DNA of 64,000 nucleotides, taken from contig NZ_QNVT01000003.1 in NCBI RefSeq assembly GCF_003385515.1, forward strand, positions 1 through 64,000, read 5' to 3'. A model generated the notes under the pieces. That model made no database searches. It had not been told where the DNA came from and saw only the letters and a program-made list of their open reading frames with translations. Positions 8,329 through 16,888 of the stretch are shown piece after piece. The position numbers and the translations under genes are program-made. How positions within the stretch are numbered: position 1 is the stretch's first letter; each line of letters starts with the position of its first letter. This stretch comes from Chryseobacterium pennae. GTDB taxonomy: Bacteria; Bacteroidota; Bacteroidia; Flavobacteriales; Weeksellaceae.

Positions 8329-8627
8329 ATAGTTTTTGTAAGCCCGTAGTTTATGCGATTTCAATCTATTTAAACTATTTATCAAAAAGAATAAAATCAC
8401 GTTATTTTGTAATTTTAGTTAATTGTTTTTCGTGTAAAATATAAGATGATTGTTGTATTTCTTTTTTAGAGCATTAATAGACCATTTTGTATTTTGTAAA
8501 TTAATCATTGTATTTTCGCATATTAATAAAGATTTGTTATGTTTTGAATGGTATCTTTATTTTATGCTATATTTTTATGTTTAGTATTTAATATTTTTAT
8601 AAATTTATTCAATTATTAATACTTGAC
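8329..8627. other. AT-rich upstream region of the TonB receptor gene
   Basis: This 299-base stretch is very AT-rich and has no coding frame. It repeats a TTGTATTTT motif (near 8453, 8486 and 8512), and imperfect TAnnTTTG-like sites occur, but none matches exactly. I see no Fur-like palindrome. It probably contains the receptor's promoter. Confidence 0.4.
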
Positions 8628-11042
8628 ATGAAAAAGAAAATCTTTAATAAAAAAATCTATGCATTACTATTAAGCGGAGCTGGTACTATGGCATATGCTC
8701 AGGAAACTGTAAAAGAAAATAATATAGATGAAGTTGTGGTGACCACAGGGAGAACTAAGCCCAGAACCATAATTACCTCAGCAATTCCTATTGATAATAT
8801 TTCGGCAGTACAGTTAAAATCCACAGGACAAATTACTTTTGATAAAGCTTTGACGTACGCTGTACCCTCTTTTAATTCATCACAGCAAACTGTTTCTGAT
8901 GCAACGGCTCATTTTGATCCGGCAGATTTAAGAGGATTAGGCCCATCCAGAACATTAGTTTTGGTTAACAATAAAAGAAAAAATCAAAGTGCTTTAATTT
9001 ATGTAAATGACACCCCCGGAAAAGGTGAGGTAGGTACGGATCTGAAAAGTATTCCCTCTGCCGCCTTACAGAATGTAGAGGTATTGAGAGATGGTGCCTC
9101 CGCACAATACGGTTCTGATGCTATTGCAGGAGTGATCAATATTATTCTTAAGAACAGCGTTGGAAAAAGTGCAGTCAATCTTTTTTCAGGGATTACTTCA
9201 AAAGGAGACGGCTTTAATATCGGAGCAGATTTTAATACAGGAATCAGAGTTGCCAAAAATGGAAGTTTGAATCTTACATTAGGATATTCTTCCCAAAATA
9301 AAACGAACCGCGCAGGTTCTGTTACAAAAGATGAACTTTTTGGGGTGGATAATGCCTGGACGCAAGCAAATCCCGGTTTAGGAATGATTATAGGACAGCC
9401 GGAGACAAAAGTGGCTAATATGTTTGTGAATTTTGAATTGCCAACAAGCGAGACAGGTAAATTTTATGCTTTTGGGGGTACAACTTACAGGAATGGGACC
9501 AGTTATGCTTTGTATAGAACACCTTATTGGGTAGCTTCAGATTTTGGTTTATTAACACCAAAAGGACAACCTTACAATGGATTTCAGCCTGAATTTAAAA
9601 CAGATGTTTATGATTATAATTTAACCTCCGGATGGAAAGGTATGTTTGGAAAATGGAGTTTTGATGGGAGTGCAACCTTTGGCTCTAATGCTGTAAATTA
9701 TGTTGTAAACACCATAAATACATCTTTGGGTGCAAATTCACCAACCCGTTTTAAAGCGGGTGGTCATCAGTTTAGTAATATTATAGGAAATATAGATATC
9801 AACCGGGACTTTGGTGCGGTTGTTTTAGGAGCTGGAGTGGAAGTGCGTAATGAAAATTATCAGGCAACGGCAGGAGAAGAAGCATCTTATATAGGAAGTG
9901 GTGCAGAATCATTTCCCGGGCTGCAGCCTCAAAACGAAGTCAATGAAAATCGTCAGAATATTGGAGCTTACATAAATGCTGAATGGGATGTTACGAAAAA
10001 CCTGTTACTTGGAGGAACTGTGAGATATGAAAATTTCAGTGATTTTGGAAATAATGTTTCCTGGAAAGGAAATGCAAGATATAAATTGTTAGATGATAAA
10101 CTGGTTTTCCGAGGATCTGTTTCTACAGGCTTTCGAGCTCCTTCATTACATCAAATTTATTATTCCAATGTTCAAACCAAAATTACAGGGAATACTGTAG
10201 CTAATCAGGGGACTTTTAATAATGACTCTCAAATTGTAAGATCTGATCTTGGTGTACCAAAATTAAATGCTGAAAAAGCCTTTAACATTACTGGGGGATT
10301 TGCCATAAAACCTTTTAAAAACCTGACTATTACTGCAGATTATTATAGAATAAAAATTAAAGACCGAGTACTTTTCTCAGGAGATATTGGGTACAAAACC
10401 GGTGCTCCAGGTAGTCCGGATGTAGCAAACCCTGTGGAAGTAATATTAAACAATAATAAAATAACCTCCTTGAAGTTTTTTACCAATGCGGTAAATACAG
10501 TTACTGAAGGGGTCGATTTCGTAGCTAATTATAATTCCGCTGTAGGCAAAGGAAGATTGGGAATTATTGCAGCTTTCAATTATAATGAAACTAAAATAGT
10601 AGATAATATTGCCGTTCCGCCTATTTTGGCTGAAAATGATTACTCAGAAAACTTTTTTGATAGAAAAGAACAATCCAGAATTACCTCTGCAAGGCCAAAA
10701 ACAAAAACTATTCTCAGCCTTTCGTATGAAATTTCAAAGTTTAATTTTAACTTAAATAATACTTACTTTGGTTCTGTTGCATGGCAGCACGCAACTGATC
10801 CTGCCAAAGATCAGACATTTTCTGGTAAGGTAATTACAGACATCGTTTTAACATATAAAATCACGAAAGACCTTAAAGTTTCCGGAGTCGTAAATAATTT
10901 ATTAAATATTTATCCGGATGTTATAGATAGCAAAGGAGATGTAGTAACAGATCTTGGAGGAAGGTTCAAATATCCTTGGGAAGTGAATCAGTTTGGATTT
11001 AATGGAACCACTTTTCAGCTAAATGTTAATTATACTTTTTAA
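8628..11042 (+). CDS. TonB-dependent outer-membrane receptor
   Basis: The 804-residue receptor has a signal peptide (cleavage after AYAQ, near residue 24), a TonB-box-like DEVVVT near 33, a plug domain to about residue 180 (SAIPIDNISAVQL, LRGLGPSRTLVLVNNKR, VEVLRDGASAQYGSDAIAGVINI), a 22-strand-type barrel with the GSVSTGFRAPSLHQ motif, and a C-terminal Phe after NVNY. It lacks the carboxypeptidase-like N-terminal domain and no SusD gene follows, so it is not a SusC-type polysaccharide transporter. It more likely imports a siderophore, haem or vitamin B12. A cobalamin adenosyltransferase gene lies downstream, but a terminator separates them. The substrate cannot be assigned. Confidence 0.9.
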   Translation: MKKKIFNKKIYALLLSGAGTMAYAQETVKENNIDEVVVTTGRTKPRTIITSAIPIDNISAVQLKSTGQITFDKALTYAVPSFNSSQQTVSDATAHFDPADLRGLGPSRTLVLVNNKRKNQSALIYVNDTPGKGEVGTDLKSIPSAALQNVEVLRDGASAQYGSDAIAGVINIILKNSVGKSAVNLFSGITSKGDGFNIGADFNTGIRVAKNGSLNLTLGYSSQNKTNRAGSVTKDELFGVDNAWTQANPGLGMIIGQPETKVANMFVNFELPTSETGKFYAFGGTTYRNGTSYALYRTPYWVASDFGLLTPKGQPYNGFQPEFKTDVYDYNLTSGWKGMFGKWSFDGSATFGSNAVNYVVNTINTSLGANSPTRFKAGGHQFSNIIGNIDINRDFGAVVLGAGVEVRNENYQATAGEEASYIGSGAESFPGLQPQNEVNENRQNIGAYINAEWDVTKNLLLGGTVRYENFSDFGNNVSWKGNARYKLLDDKLVFRGSVSTGFRAPSLHQIYYSNVQTKITGNTVANQGTFNNDSQIVRSDLGVPKLNAEKAFNITGGFAIKPFKNLTITADYYRIKIKDRVLFSGDIGYKTGAPGSPDVANPVEVILNNNKITSLKFFTNAVNTVTEGVDFVANYNSAVGKGRLGIIAAFNYNETKIVDNIAVPPILAENDYSENFFDRKEQSRITSARPKTKTILSLSYEISKFNFNLNNTYFGSVAWQHATDPAKDQTFSGKVITDIVLTYKITKDLKVSGVVNNLLNIYPDVIDSKGDVVTDLGGRFKYPWEVNQFGFNGTTFQLNVNYTF

Positions 11043-11128
11043 TCTATAAATAAAGGAATCGATATTTGTGTTATCATGCCTAACAAAGGTGAAGCAGCCT
11101 CAAAAGATATAAAACCCATAGGGCAAAT

Positions 11129-11160
11129 ATAAACTGACATTAATCCTAATGTCAGTTTAT
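11129..11160. terminator. Strong terminator after the TonB receptor
   Basis: A perfect 13-bp stem ATAAACTGACATT/AATGTCAGTTTAT with a 6-base loop is followed by a TTATTTT stretch. Confidence 0.85.
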
Positions 11161-11234
11161 TATTTTCAGATAGAATAGGAAGCTATTGTTACATTTTACT
11201 TTTTACATTGTTCAAAAAAAGGTATTTTAGTACT

Positions 11235-11804
11235 ATGAAAATTTATACAAAAACAGGAGATAAAGGCCAAACGGCACTATATGGTGGAACAAGAGTTTCT
11301 AAGGCCAGTGCCAGAGTGGACAGCTATGGAAATATAGATGAACTGAATTCATTCATCGGAATAGCTAAAAGCCATATTGAAGATGAAGAAGTTTTGAGAC
11401 AGCTGAAAAAAATTCAGTTTGATTTATTCACAGTAGGTTCAGAAGCAGCTACACCAGTAGACAAACTGATGCTGGCCAACGGAAAATCCCGTCTTCCGAT
11501 CATTATTTCAGAAACAGAAATTGAAGAACTGGAGCAGTGGATGGATATTTTTGACGAAAAGCTGGAACCACTTCAGTATTTTATCCTTCCAGGTGGAGGT
11601 AAGCCTGCAACATTTTTGCACGCGGCAAGAACTATCTGTAGAAGAGCAGAACGTTCATTGGTGTTCTTAAATGAGGCTGAAGAAGTACGTCCGGAATTAA
11701 TTAAATATTTAAACAGACTTTCAGATTATCTTTTCGTGTTGGCAAGATATATATCAAAACTAAACAACGAACCTGAAGAATACTGGAACCCGAATGAAAG
11801 GTAG
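11235..11804 (+). CDS. PduO-type ATP:cob(I)alamin adenosyltransferase
   Basis: The 189-residue enzyme transfers the adenosyl group of ATP to cob(I)alamin, making coenzyme B12. It shows the N-terminal MKIYTKTGDKGQT nucleotide-binding motif, DSYGNIDELNSFIG, the FILPGG...LHAARTICRRAER block and YLNRLSDYLFVLAR. ATG 11235 is chosen over TTG 11208 because the family starts at MKIYTKTGD. The following TPR gene begins one base after the stop, so they are cotranscribed. No other cobalamin-synthesis genes are in the window, which fits a salvage role. Confidence 0.93.
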   Translation: MKIYTKTGDKGQTALYGGTRVSKASARVDSYGNIDELNSFIGIAKSHIEDEEVLRQLKKIQFDLFTVGSEAATPVDKLMLANGKSRLPIIISETEIEELEQWMDIFDEKLEPLQYFILPGGGKPATFLHAARTICRRAERSLVFLNEAEEVRPELIKYLNRLSDYLFVLARYISKLNNEPEEYWNPNER

Positions 11805-11805
11805 A

Positions 11806-12423
11806 ATGAGAAGGTTCTTTTTATTATTAGTTTTATCTTCCAATTTATTTTTAGCTCAAAATAGTTTAAATGATTTTGAAAATGGAAATAATCTTTTATC
11901 AGAAAATAAGTTTTCTGAGGCAGAAAATTTATTTCGCAGAGCATTAAAAGAAGAACCCAATAATTTAGATTTTAAATCACAATTGGTACTAACTTTAATC
12001 AATCAAAATAAAAATGATGAGGCAGAAAAAAATATTATTGAAATTTTAAAAGAAAACTCATTATTTCCAGCTGCACTTTGGTATGGAGGCTTGAACAATT
12101 TTCAAAGAAATAAGCCTGATTTTAGGCAGGCTGTTTCATATTTTGAACGGTTTTATAAACTAATTGACGAGAGTTCAAATCAGTATTTTGCTGTTAACTT
12201 TTATATAGGGAAATCCTACCAGAATTTATTATACACGGATGGACTGTCATATGATGAAGTAAGCAGAATGTTGGAAACTTATAAGAAATATGTTGATATA
12301 GAAACAGATACTGAAGTGAAAAATAAAATTACTGGCTTTATAAAAACGATAGAAGAAAATAGGCCGGGTAAAAATGTAGAAAAATGGGTTATTGCAACAA
12401 CTCAAAGTGCTAAAAATAAATAA
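11806..12423 (+). CDS. Secreted TPR-repeat protein
   Basis: The 205-residue protein has a signal peptide (RRFFLLLVLSSNLFLAQ, cleaved after Gln). Tetratricopeptide repeats follow: LSENKFSEAENLFRRALKEE, LINQNKNDEAEKNIIEILKE, then a longer repeat around FRQAVSYFERFYKL. ATG 11806 follows the upstream stop by one base; the in-frame ATG at 11794 would overlap that gene by 11 bases. It probably acts as a periplasmic protein-interaction scaffold. Nothing ties it mechanistically to its metabolic neighbours. Confidence 0.8.
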   Translation: MRRFFLLLVLSSNLFLAQNSLNDFENGNNLLSENKFSEAENLFRRALKEEPNNLDFKSQLVLTLINQNKNDEAEKNIIEILKENSLFPAALWYGGLNNFQRNKPDFRQAVSYFERFYKLIDESSNQYFAVNFYIGKSYQNLLYTDGLSYDEVSRMLETYKKYVDIETDTEVKNKITGFIKTIEENRPGKNVEKWVIATTQSAKNK

Positions 12424-12436
12424 AGGAAAAACTTGA

Positions 12437-13066
12437 ATGACTATGAAGGTGTTACTTTTCATCAATGGAGAAGCTCCAAAATCTTTTCCAAATCCGGATC
12501 ATTATGATCTGATTGCCTGTACAGACGGCGCTTTTCATTATCTCAAAAGAATAGGCTTTCCTTTGGCTCAACTGGATTTTATTTCCGGTGATTTTGATTC
12601 CCATTCCGGATCTGATGAAAATATTTATCAGGAAAAATTTATCCATACACCCGATCAGAATCATACAGATTTTTATAAAGGACTGGATATCATTATTGAA
12701 AAAGGAGGAAAAAATGTAGATGTTTTTGGTGGAAGCGGGGGCGAGCAGGATCATTTTTTAGGAAATCTTACGGTGGCTTATGCCTTTAAAGATAAACTGG
12801 ATGTGAAGTTTTATGATGAGTTTTCAGAGTATTATTTCATTCCTAAAAATTTTACGGTAAAAGGAATAAAAGATAAAATGGTTTCTCTGTATCCGTTTCC
12901 TGCAGCTGGAAATATTATAACAAAAGGGTTAAATTGGCCTTTGGATAATGGAAGTCTGAACATTACCTCAACAATCGGAACCCGAAACTTTGCGGTAGAA
13001 GATGAGGTTTCCATTACCTATGAAAAAGGAGATCTGTTGATTTTTATTGGGAAAAATTATTTGTGA
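12437..13066 (+). CDS. thiN: Thiamine pyrophosphokinase
   Basis: The 209-residue enzyme makes thiamine pyrophosphate from thiamine and ATP. Family motifs are CTDGAFHYL near residue 28, DFISGDFDS (Mg/ATP site), TPDQNHTDFYKGL, VFGGSGGEQDHFLGN and, in the C-terminal thiamine-binding domain, GLNWPLDNGS and GTRN. It starts 13 bases after the TPR gene, in a three-gene run with the cobalamin adenosyltransferase. It could start at ATG 12437 or 12443. No TPP riboswitch is visible before it. Confidence 0.92.
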   Translation: MTMKVLLFINGEAPKSFPNPDHYDLIACTDGAFHYLKRIGFPLAQLDFISGDFDSHSGSDENIYQEKFIHTPDQNHTDFYKGLDIIIEKGGKNVDVFGGSGGEQDHFLGNLTVAYAFKDKLDVKFYDEFSEYYFIPKNFTVKGIKDKMVSLYPFPAAGNIITKGLNWPLDNGSLNITSTIGTRNFAVEDEVSITYEKGDLLIFIGKNYL

Positions 13067-13097
13067 TAAAGTTTTAAGTAAAATTACACAAGTAATT

Positions 13098-13160
13098 CAA
13101 TAGAAGCTGGCTTTAGCCCGTTCAATAAAAATATAATAAGATCGATTAGCTTTAACCAAA
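13098..13160 (+). repeat. Dispersed repeat R4, copy 1 (GGCTTTAGCCCGTTCAATAA)
   Basis: This intergenic stretch reads GGCTTTAGCCCGTTCAATAA, then about 20 AT-rich bases, then TTAGCTTTAACCAAAA. A related copy in the same orientation is at 48438-48506. It has no coding content. Confidence 0.65.
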
Positions 13161-13221
13161 ATTTAATATAAAATCTTAAACCACAAAAGTCACAAAAGTT
13201 TTTGAACACTTAAGTTATTTC

Positions 13222-13295
13222 TAAGTGACTACTAACTGTTTGAGAAGTACACCTAAGTTCTGAAAATCTTTGATTTTCTTCTTAAGTGTACTTCT
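13222..13295 (+). repeat. Dispersed hairpin repeat R2, copy 1
   Basis: Outer arms AGAAGTACACCTAAG (13243-13257) and CTTAAGTGTACTTCT (13281-13295) pair with one mismatch. Inner arms GAAAATC and GATTTTC pair around TTT. The adjoining AAGTGACTACTAACTGTTTG segment plus the left half recur inverted at 23158-23215. The 13067-13381 gap holds this element, R4 and a CACAAAAGT motif pair, and nothing coding. Confidence 0.75.
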
Positions 13296-13381
13296 TTTAT
13301 GTAATTTTTTAAGCTTACTTAAGTGAACTAAAGTGTTAGTAAAATAAACTTTTGTATCTTTTGTAATAAAACAAAAAGCTA

Positions 13382-14257
13382 TTGAATACATTCATCAAAA
13401 TACCGGTTATCACCATTTCATTATGCTGCATTTTTTCATGCAAAACACAGCATTTTGAAACCCCTGAATATGGCAAAAATGAAACTGAGAAAGCCCTTAA
13501 GATCAAAAAGGTTAATAACTTCCGGGCGGTAGGCAATATTAAAAATACTGAAGGACGAACCCTAAAAGAAGGAATGTTTTATAGAAGTGCCCATCTCCAT
13601 AAACTTAATAAGAAATCTTTTGACGAATTTGGAAAACTGGGTATTGCAGAGATTATAGATTTAAGAAATTCAAAAGAGATTTCTGACAGTCCGGATCATC
13701 TTCCGGATGGAGTGACCTATAAGAAATATTCAGCTTTTGAAGATGAAGGAGATCAGTTGTCACAGGCCCGAAAATTGGTTTTGAAAGGAAAAGTGAATGC
13801 TTCTGATGCAGACAAAAGAATGATTGACTTCTACCGTGAATATGTAACCGAAAATCCTGAGACAATAAAAACTATTATTACAGAGATTCTGGAATCGGAG
13901 AAACCTATTCTTTACCACTGTACAGCCGGAAAAGACAGAACAGGAATTGTTACTGCCTTAATCCTGACCATATTGAAGTTTGATAAAGAGACCATTTATA
14001 ATGAATATCTTTTGTCCAATAATTTCAGGAAGCCCCTGGTAGAGAAAAGACTACGATTGGCCAATAACCTACATTTCCTGTATCCGAAGATGGATTTACA
14101 GGTTTTGGAAAAGCTCAGTTGGGTAGAAAAAAGATACCTTGATGCAGCTTTTGAAGAGATCGATAAAAAGTATGGGTCTATAGATACTTATATTCAGCAT
14201 GTATTAGGTATTTCTGAAATCAAAAGAGAGGGATATATTCAAAAGTTTACCCACTGA
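13382..14257 (+). CDS. Tyrosine-protein phosphatase lipoprotein
   Basis: The 291-residue protein carries the Cys-based phosphatase signature HCTAGKDRTG near residues 178-187. The upstream NFRAVGNIKN...EGMFYRSAHLHKL and IIDLRNSKE match the bacterial Y_phosphatase3 family. A TTG start at 13382 is used because only it supplies the lipoprotein signal (CCIFSC, lipobox Cys near 20); the first internal Met lies well inside the domain. It would therefore act in the periplasm or at the outer membrane. The natural substrate is unknown; relatives act on phosphotyrosine or phosphoinositides. Confidence 0.85.
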   Translation: MNTFIKIPVITISLCCIFSCKTQHFETPEYGKNETEKALKIKKVNNFRAVGNIKNTEGRTLKEGMFYRSAHLHKLNKKSFDEFGKLGIAEIIDLRNSKEISDSPDHLPDGVTYKKYSAFEDEGDQLSQARKLVLKGKVNASDADKRMIDFYREYVTENPETIKTIITEILESEKPILYHCTAGKDRTGIVTALILTILKFDKETIYNEYLLSNNFRKPLVEKRLRLANNLHFLYPKMDLQVLEKLSWVEKRYLDAAFEEIDKKYGSIDTYIQHVLGISEIKREGYIQKFTH

Positions 14258-14278
14258 TTATCAGGGGTAAGTTTCTCT

Positions 14279-14298
14279 AAACAACAATATTGTTGTTT
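14279..14298 (+). terminator. Palindrome, probable terminator
   Basis: This is a perfect AAACAACAAT/ATTGTTGTTT palindrome with TTTATTT after it, 21 bases beyond the phosphatase stop. It has no free loop bases, so folding requires opening the central AT pairs. Confidence 0.5.
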
Positions 14299-14379
14299 TA
14301 TTTAAAATTATAATAATTTTAACACCTAAAAATCAAACTTTTTTAGCAATTTTGCATTTCTTAATTCACTTGTTTAGAA

Positions 14380-15774
14380 ATGAAAATAAAGTACTCGGAA
14401 CTTATTGATCAGACATTATATTTTCCTACGGAGGAATTTAATGTTTCTGAGAACAATTTGTTGTTTCACGACGTTCCATTGATGGACGTAGTTGAACAAT
14501 TTGGCACTCCGCTAAAGATTAGCTATCTGCCGAGAATTTCTCAAAATATTCAAAAAGCCAAAAGCTGGTTTAAAGAAGCTTTTGAAAAGATTGAATATAA
14601 AAAGAATTACACCTACTGTTACTGTACAAAATCCAGTCATTTCAATTTCGTATTGGAAGAGGCTCTGAAGAATGATATTTCGATAGAAACGTCTTCTGCC
14701 TATGACATGGATATTGTAAAATCTCTTTATGAGAAAGGGAAAGTAGATAAAAACATTGAGGTAATCTGTAATGGATTCAAAACAGATGATTATCTGACAA
14801 ATATTTCAGATATGATCAATAATGGTTTTGGAAACATTACTCCGATTCTGGATAATTACCGTGAACTGGATAAACTTACAGAAAGTATCGATTCTACCTT
14901 TAATATCGGGATCAGAATCGCTTCTGAAGAAGAACCAAAGTTTGAATTTTATACCTCAAGATTAGGAATCGGATATAAAGATATCATTCCTTATTACAGC
15001 CAGAAGATCGCTGAACACCCGAATGCAAGATTGAAAATGCTTCACTTTTTTATCAATACGGGAATCAAGGATACTTCTTACTACTGGAACGAATTGTACA
15101 AATGTCTTCGTGTATACGCACGTTTGAAGAAAATTGCTCCTGAAGTAGATTCACTGAACATTGGGGGTGGTTTTCCAATCAAGACTTCTTTGAATTTTGA
15201 TTACGATTACCAATACATGGTAGAGGAAATTGTTTCTCAGATCAAGAAATTCTGTGAAGAAGAAGGAGTGGAAGAACCAAACATCTATACTGAATTCGGA
15301 AGTTTTACTGTTGGAGAAAGTGGGGCAAACCTTTACAAGATTATCTCTCAGAAACGTCAGAATGACAGAGAAAAGTGGAATATGATTGATTCTTCTTTCA
15401 TGACCACACTTCCGGATACATGGGCGATTTCAAGACACTTTATCATGCTTCCGCTAAACCGTTGGGAAGATAGTTACGAAAGAGTATTCCTGGGTGGATT
15501 GACATGTGATTCAGATGATTATTATAACTCTGAGCAGCATACCAATGCCATTTATCTGCCTGTTTTCAGTGATACAAAGCCTTTGTACATCGGATTCTTC
15601 CATACAGGAGCTTATCAGGAAACTATCGGAGGATATGGTGGAGTTCACCATTGTCTGATGCCTCAGCCAAGACACGTCCTGATCCAGAAGGATGAAAATG
15701 GAGAGTTACAGTATGAAATTTTCCGTGAAAAACAGGAACCTGAAGATATCTTGAAACTTCTTGGTTACAAATAA
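14380..15774 (+). CDS. speA: Arginine decarboxylase (PLP fold type III)
   Basis: The 464-residue enzyme converts arginine to agmatine. It has the alanine-racemase-like fold: a YCYCTKSSHF segment places the PLP lysine near residue 83, GGGFPIK near 262 binds the PLP phosphate, and YTEFGSF and LTCDSDDYYNSEQH lie in the C-terminal barrel. The length fits the compact decarboxylases found in Bacteroidota rather than the ~630-residue E. coli SpeA. An agmatinase gene lies about 1.1 kb downstream on the same strand, completing the path to putrescine. A near-match to TAnnTTTG (CAATTTTG) is at 14347-14354. Confidence 0.88.
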   Translation: MKIKYSELIDQTLYFPTEEFNVSENNLLFHDVPLMDVVEQFGTPLKISYLPRISQNIQKAKSWFKEAFEKIEYKKNYTYCYCTKSSHFNFVLEEALKNDISIETSSAYDMDIVKSLYEKGKVDKNIEVICNGFKTDDYLTNISDMINNGFGNITPILDNYRELDKLTESIDSTFNIGIRIASEEEPKFEFYTSRLGIGYKDIIPYYSQKIAEHPNARLKMLHFFINTGIKDTSYYWNELYKCLRVYARLKKIAPEVDSLNIGGGFPIKTSLNFDYDYQYMVEEIVSQIKKFCEEEGVEEPNIYTEFGSFTVGESGANLYKIISQKRQNDREKWNMIDSSFMTTLPDTWAISRHFIMLPLNRWEDSYERVFLGGLTCDSDDYYNSEQHTNAIYLPVFSDTKPLYIGFFHTGAYQETIGGYGGVHHCLMPQPRHVLIQKDENGELQYEIFREKQEPEDILKLLGYK

Positions 15775-15785
15775 AACCTCAACTT

Positions 15786-15820
15786 GTCATTGCGAGGAAC
15801 GAAAGTGACGAAGCAATCTC
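15786..15820 (+). repeat. Dispersed repeat R3, copy 1 (GTCATTGCGAGG...GAAGCAATCTC)
   Basis: This short element begins GTCATTGCGAGG and ends CGAAGCAATCTC. An inverted copy is at 48544-48571. Elements of this type are widespread between genes in Bacteroidota. Here it lies between the speA stop and its terminator. Confidence 0.75.
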
Positions 15821-15830
15821 AGAATAAAAC

Positions 15831-15861
15831 AAAAGCTCTCAGAAAATCTGAGAGCTTTTTA
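15831..15861. terminator. Bidirectional terminator between speA and HAD gene
   Basis: A perfect 13-bp stem AAAAGCTCTCAGA/TCTGAGAGCTTTT with an AAA loop has an A-run on one side and T-run on the other. It serves both convergent genes. Confidence 0.9.
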
Positions 15862-15862
15862 T

Positions 15863-16522
15863 TTAAAAATATTTTGAAATCTTATCCAGTACAAGGTCTT
15901 CATAATCAGAAACCACCGTATCAGCTAAAGTATAATCCTGATTTTTTGAATGTGGACTTCTGTAAGCTGTACAGAATATCTTAGCTCTGTGGGCAGCAAG
16001 AATACCATTCGTAGAATCTTCAATCACCATACAGTTTTCAACAGGTTCACCTGCCATTTCAGCAGCTAGTAGAAAAACTTCAGGATGAGGTTTGGATTCC
16101 TTTAAATCGGCACCACTGATCTTTCCACTGAAATATTGCTCAAGCCCAAATTTTTCAAATACCATATTGATAGTCGTCATGGTAGCAGAAGAAGCTAAAA
16201 TAAGCTTGATACCGTTTTCATGATAATGTTGAATCAGGTTTCTTACGCCGGGAATCAGGTCAAACTCATCATCATTATAAAAATAATCTTTAAAATGAGA
16301 CCTTTTGATGTCTGCAATAGATTCGTAAGTCTGATGTAAATTAAATTCCTTAATCAGAGTTTCAGAGACTCTTTTGGTTGATGCCCCGGTAAAAGAAGTG
16401 TATAAATCTTCGGAAACTGCAATTTCCAATTCATCAAACGTTTTGAAATAGGCTTTTCTATGCAATGGTTCTGTGTCTACAATTACCCCATCCATATCGA
16501 AAAGAACAGCTTTTAAAGACAT
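15863..16522 (-). CDS. HAD-superfamily phosphatase (beta-phosphoglucomutase-like)
   Basis: The 219-residue cytosolic enzyme has all four HAD motifs: DMDGVIVDTE at residues 9-18 (nucleophile and acid/base Asp), LASSA (motif II), KESKPHPEVF (motif III Lys) and IEDSTNG (motif IV). The helical cap between motifs I and II classes it with sugar-phosphate phosphatases and beta-phosphoglucomutases. The true substrate cannot be read from the sequence. It lies between speA and speB on the opposite strand. A perfect -7 element precedes it. Confidence 0.88.
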   Translation of the reverse strand: MSLKAVLFDMDGVIVDTEPLHRKAYFKTFDELEIAVSEDLYTSFTGASTKRVSETLIKEFNLHQTYESIADIKRSHFKDYFYNDDEFDLIPGVRNLIQHYHENGIKLILASSATMTTINMVFEKFGLEQYFSGKISGADLKESKPHPEVFLLAAEMAGEPVENCMVIEDSTNGILAAHRAKIFCTAYRSPHSKNQDYTLADTVVSDYEDLVLDKISKYF

Positions 16523-16538
16523 ATTCTAAGTTTTTCAC

Positions 16539-16546
16539 AAAAATAG
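16539..16546 (-). promoter_or_regulatory. -7 element of the HAD gene
   Basis: On the minus strand this reads TATTTTTG, a perfect TAnnTTTG, 16 bases before the ATG at 16522. Confidence 0.5.
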
Positions 16547-16647
16547 GAAATTGTGTTGAAAAGAGAAAGTTAATGAAACGAAGGATTGTAAATTAAAACA
16601 TCTGCCTTTAACTAATCTGAGTTTGAAATAAGAAATAGAGGGCAATG

Positions 16648-16787
16648 AGGTGGAAGCTGGAGGCTGGAAGTTATTATGAGCAAAGTTTCAGTATGGGTAT
16701 GATAATGGAGTAAAAATGTTAATTAAAATAAAGTTCAGATTCTTCTTTGGACTTTCATAACTTCCAGCTTCCCGCCTCCATCTTCCT
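16648..16787. repeat. MITE-like palindromic repeat R5, copy 1
   Basis: The left arm GGAAGCTGGAGGCTGGAAG plus TTAT is mirrored by the right arm ATAACTTCCAGCTTCCCGCC about 90 bases later, giving a long imperfect hairpin. Related elements are at 31221-31556 and 33963-34110. It occupies most of the 16523-16845 gap. No transposase or open frame is inside. Confidence 0.7.
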
Positions 16788-16845
16788 TACTGAAAAATTA
16801 TCCGTAGTTCAGATGTAACCAGAACCATCATTCACAAACTCTTCG

Positions 16846-16853
16846 TATCTTTG
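16846..16853 (+). promoter_or_regulatory. -7 element of speB
   Basis: A perfect TATCTTTG lies 35 bases before the ATG at 16889. It shows the gene has its own promoter and is not simply cotranscribed with speA. Confidence 0.6.
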
Positions 16854-16888
16854 CGATCAATTACAACATTAAAATTTTAAAATAAAGC

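Noticed and set aside
12380..12437. TPP riboswitch before thiN
   Set aside because: The 13-base gap to the upstream gene leaves no room and no conserved THI-box text is seen.
15784..15984. 66-aa plus-strand frame after speA
   Set aside because: It crosses an R3 repeat and a strong terminator and then runs antisense to the HAD gene.
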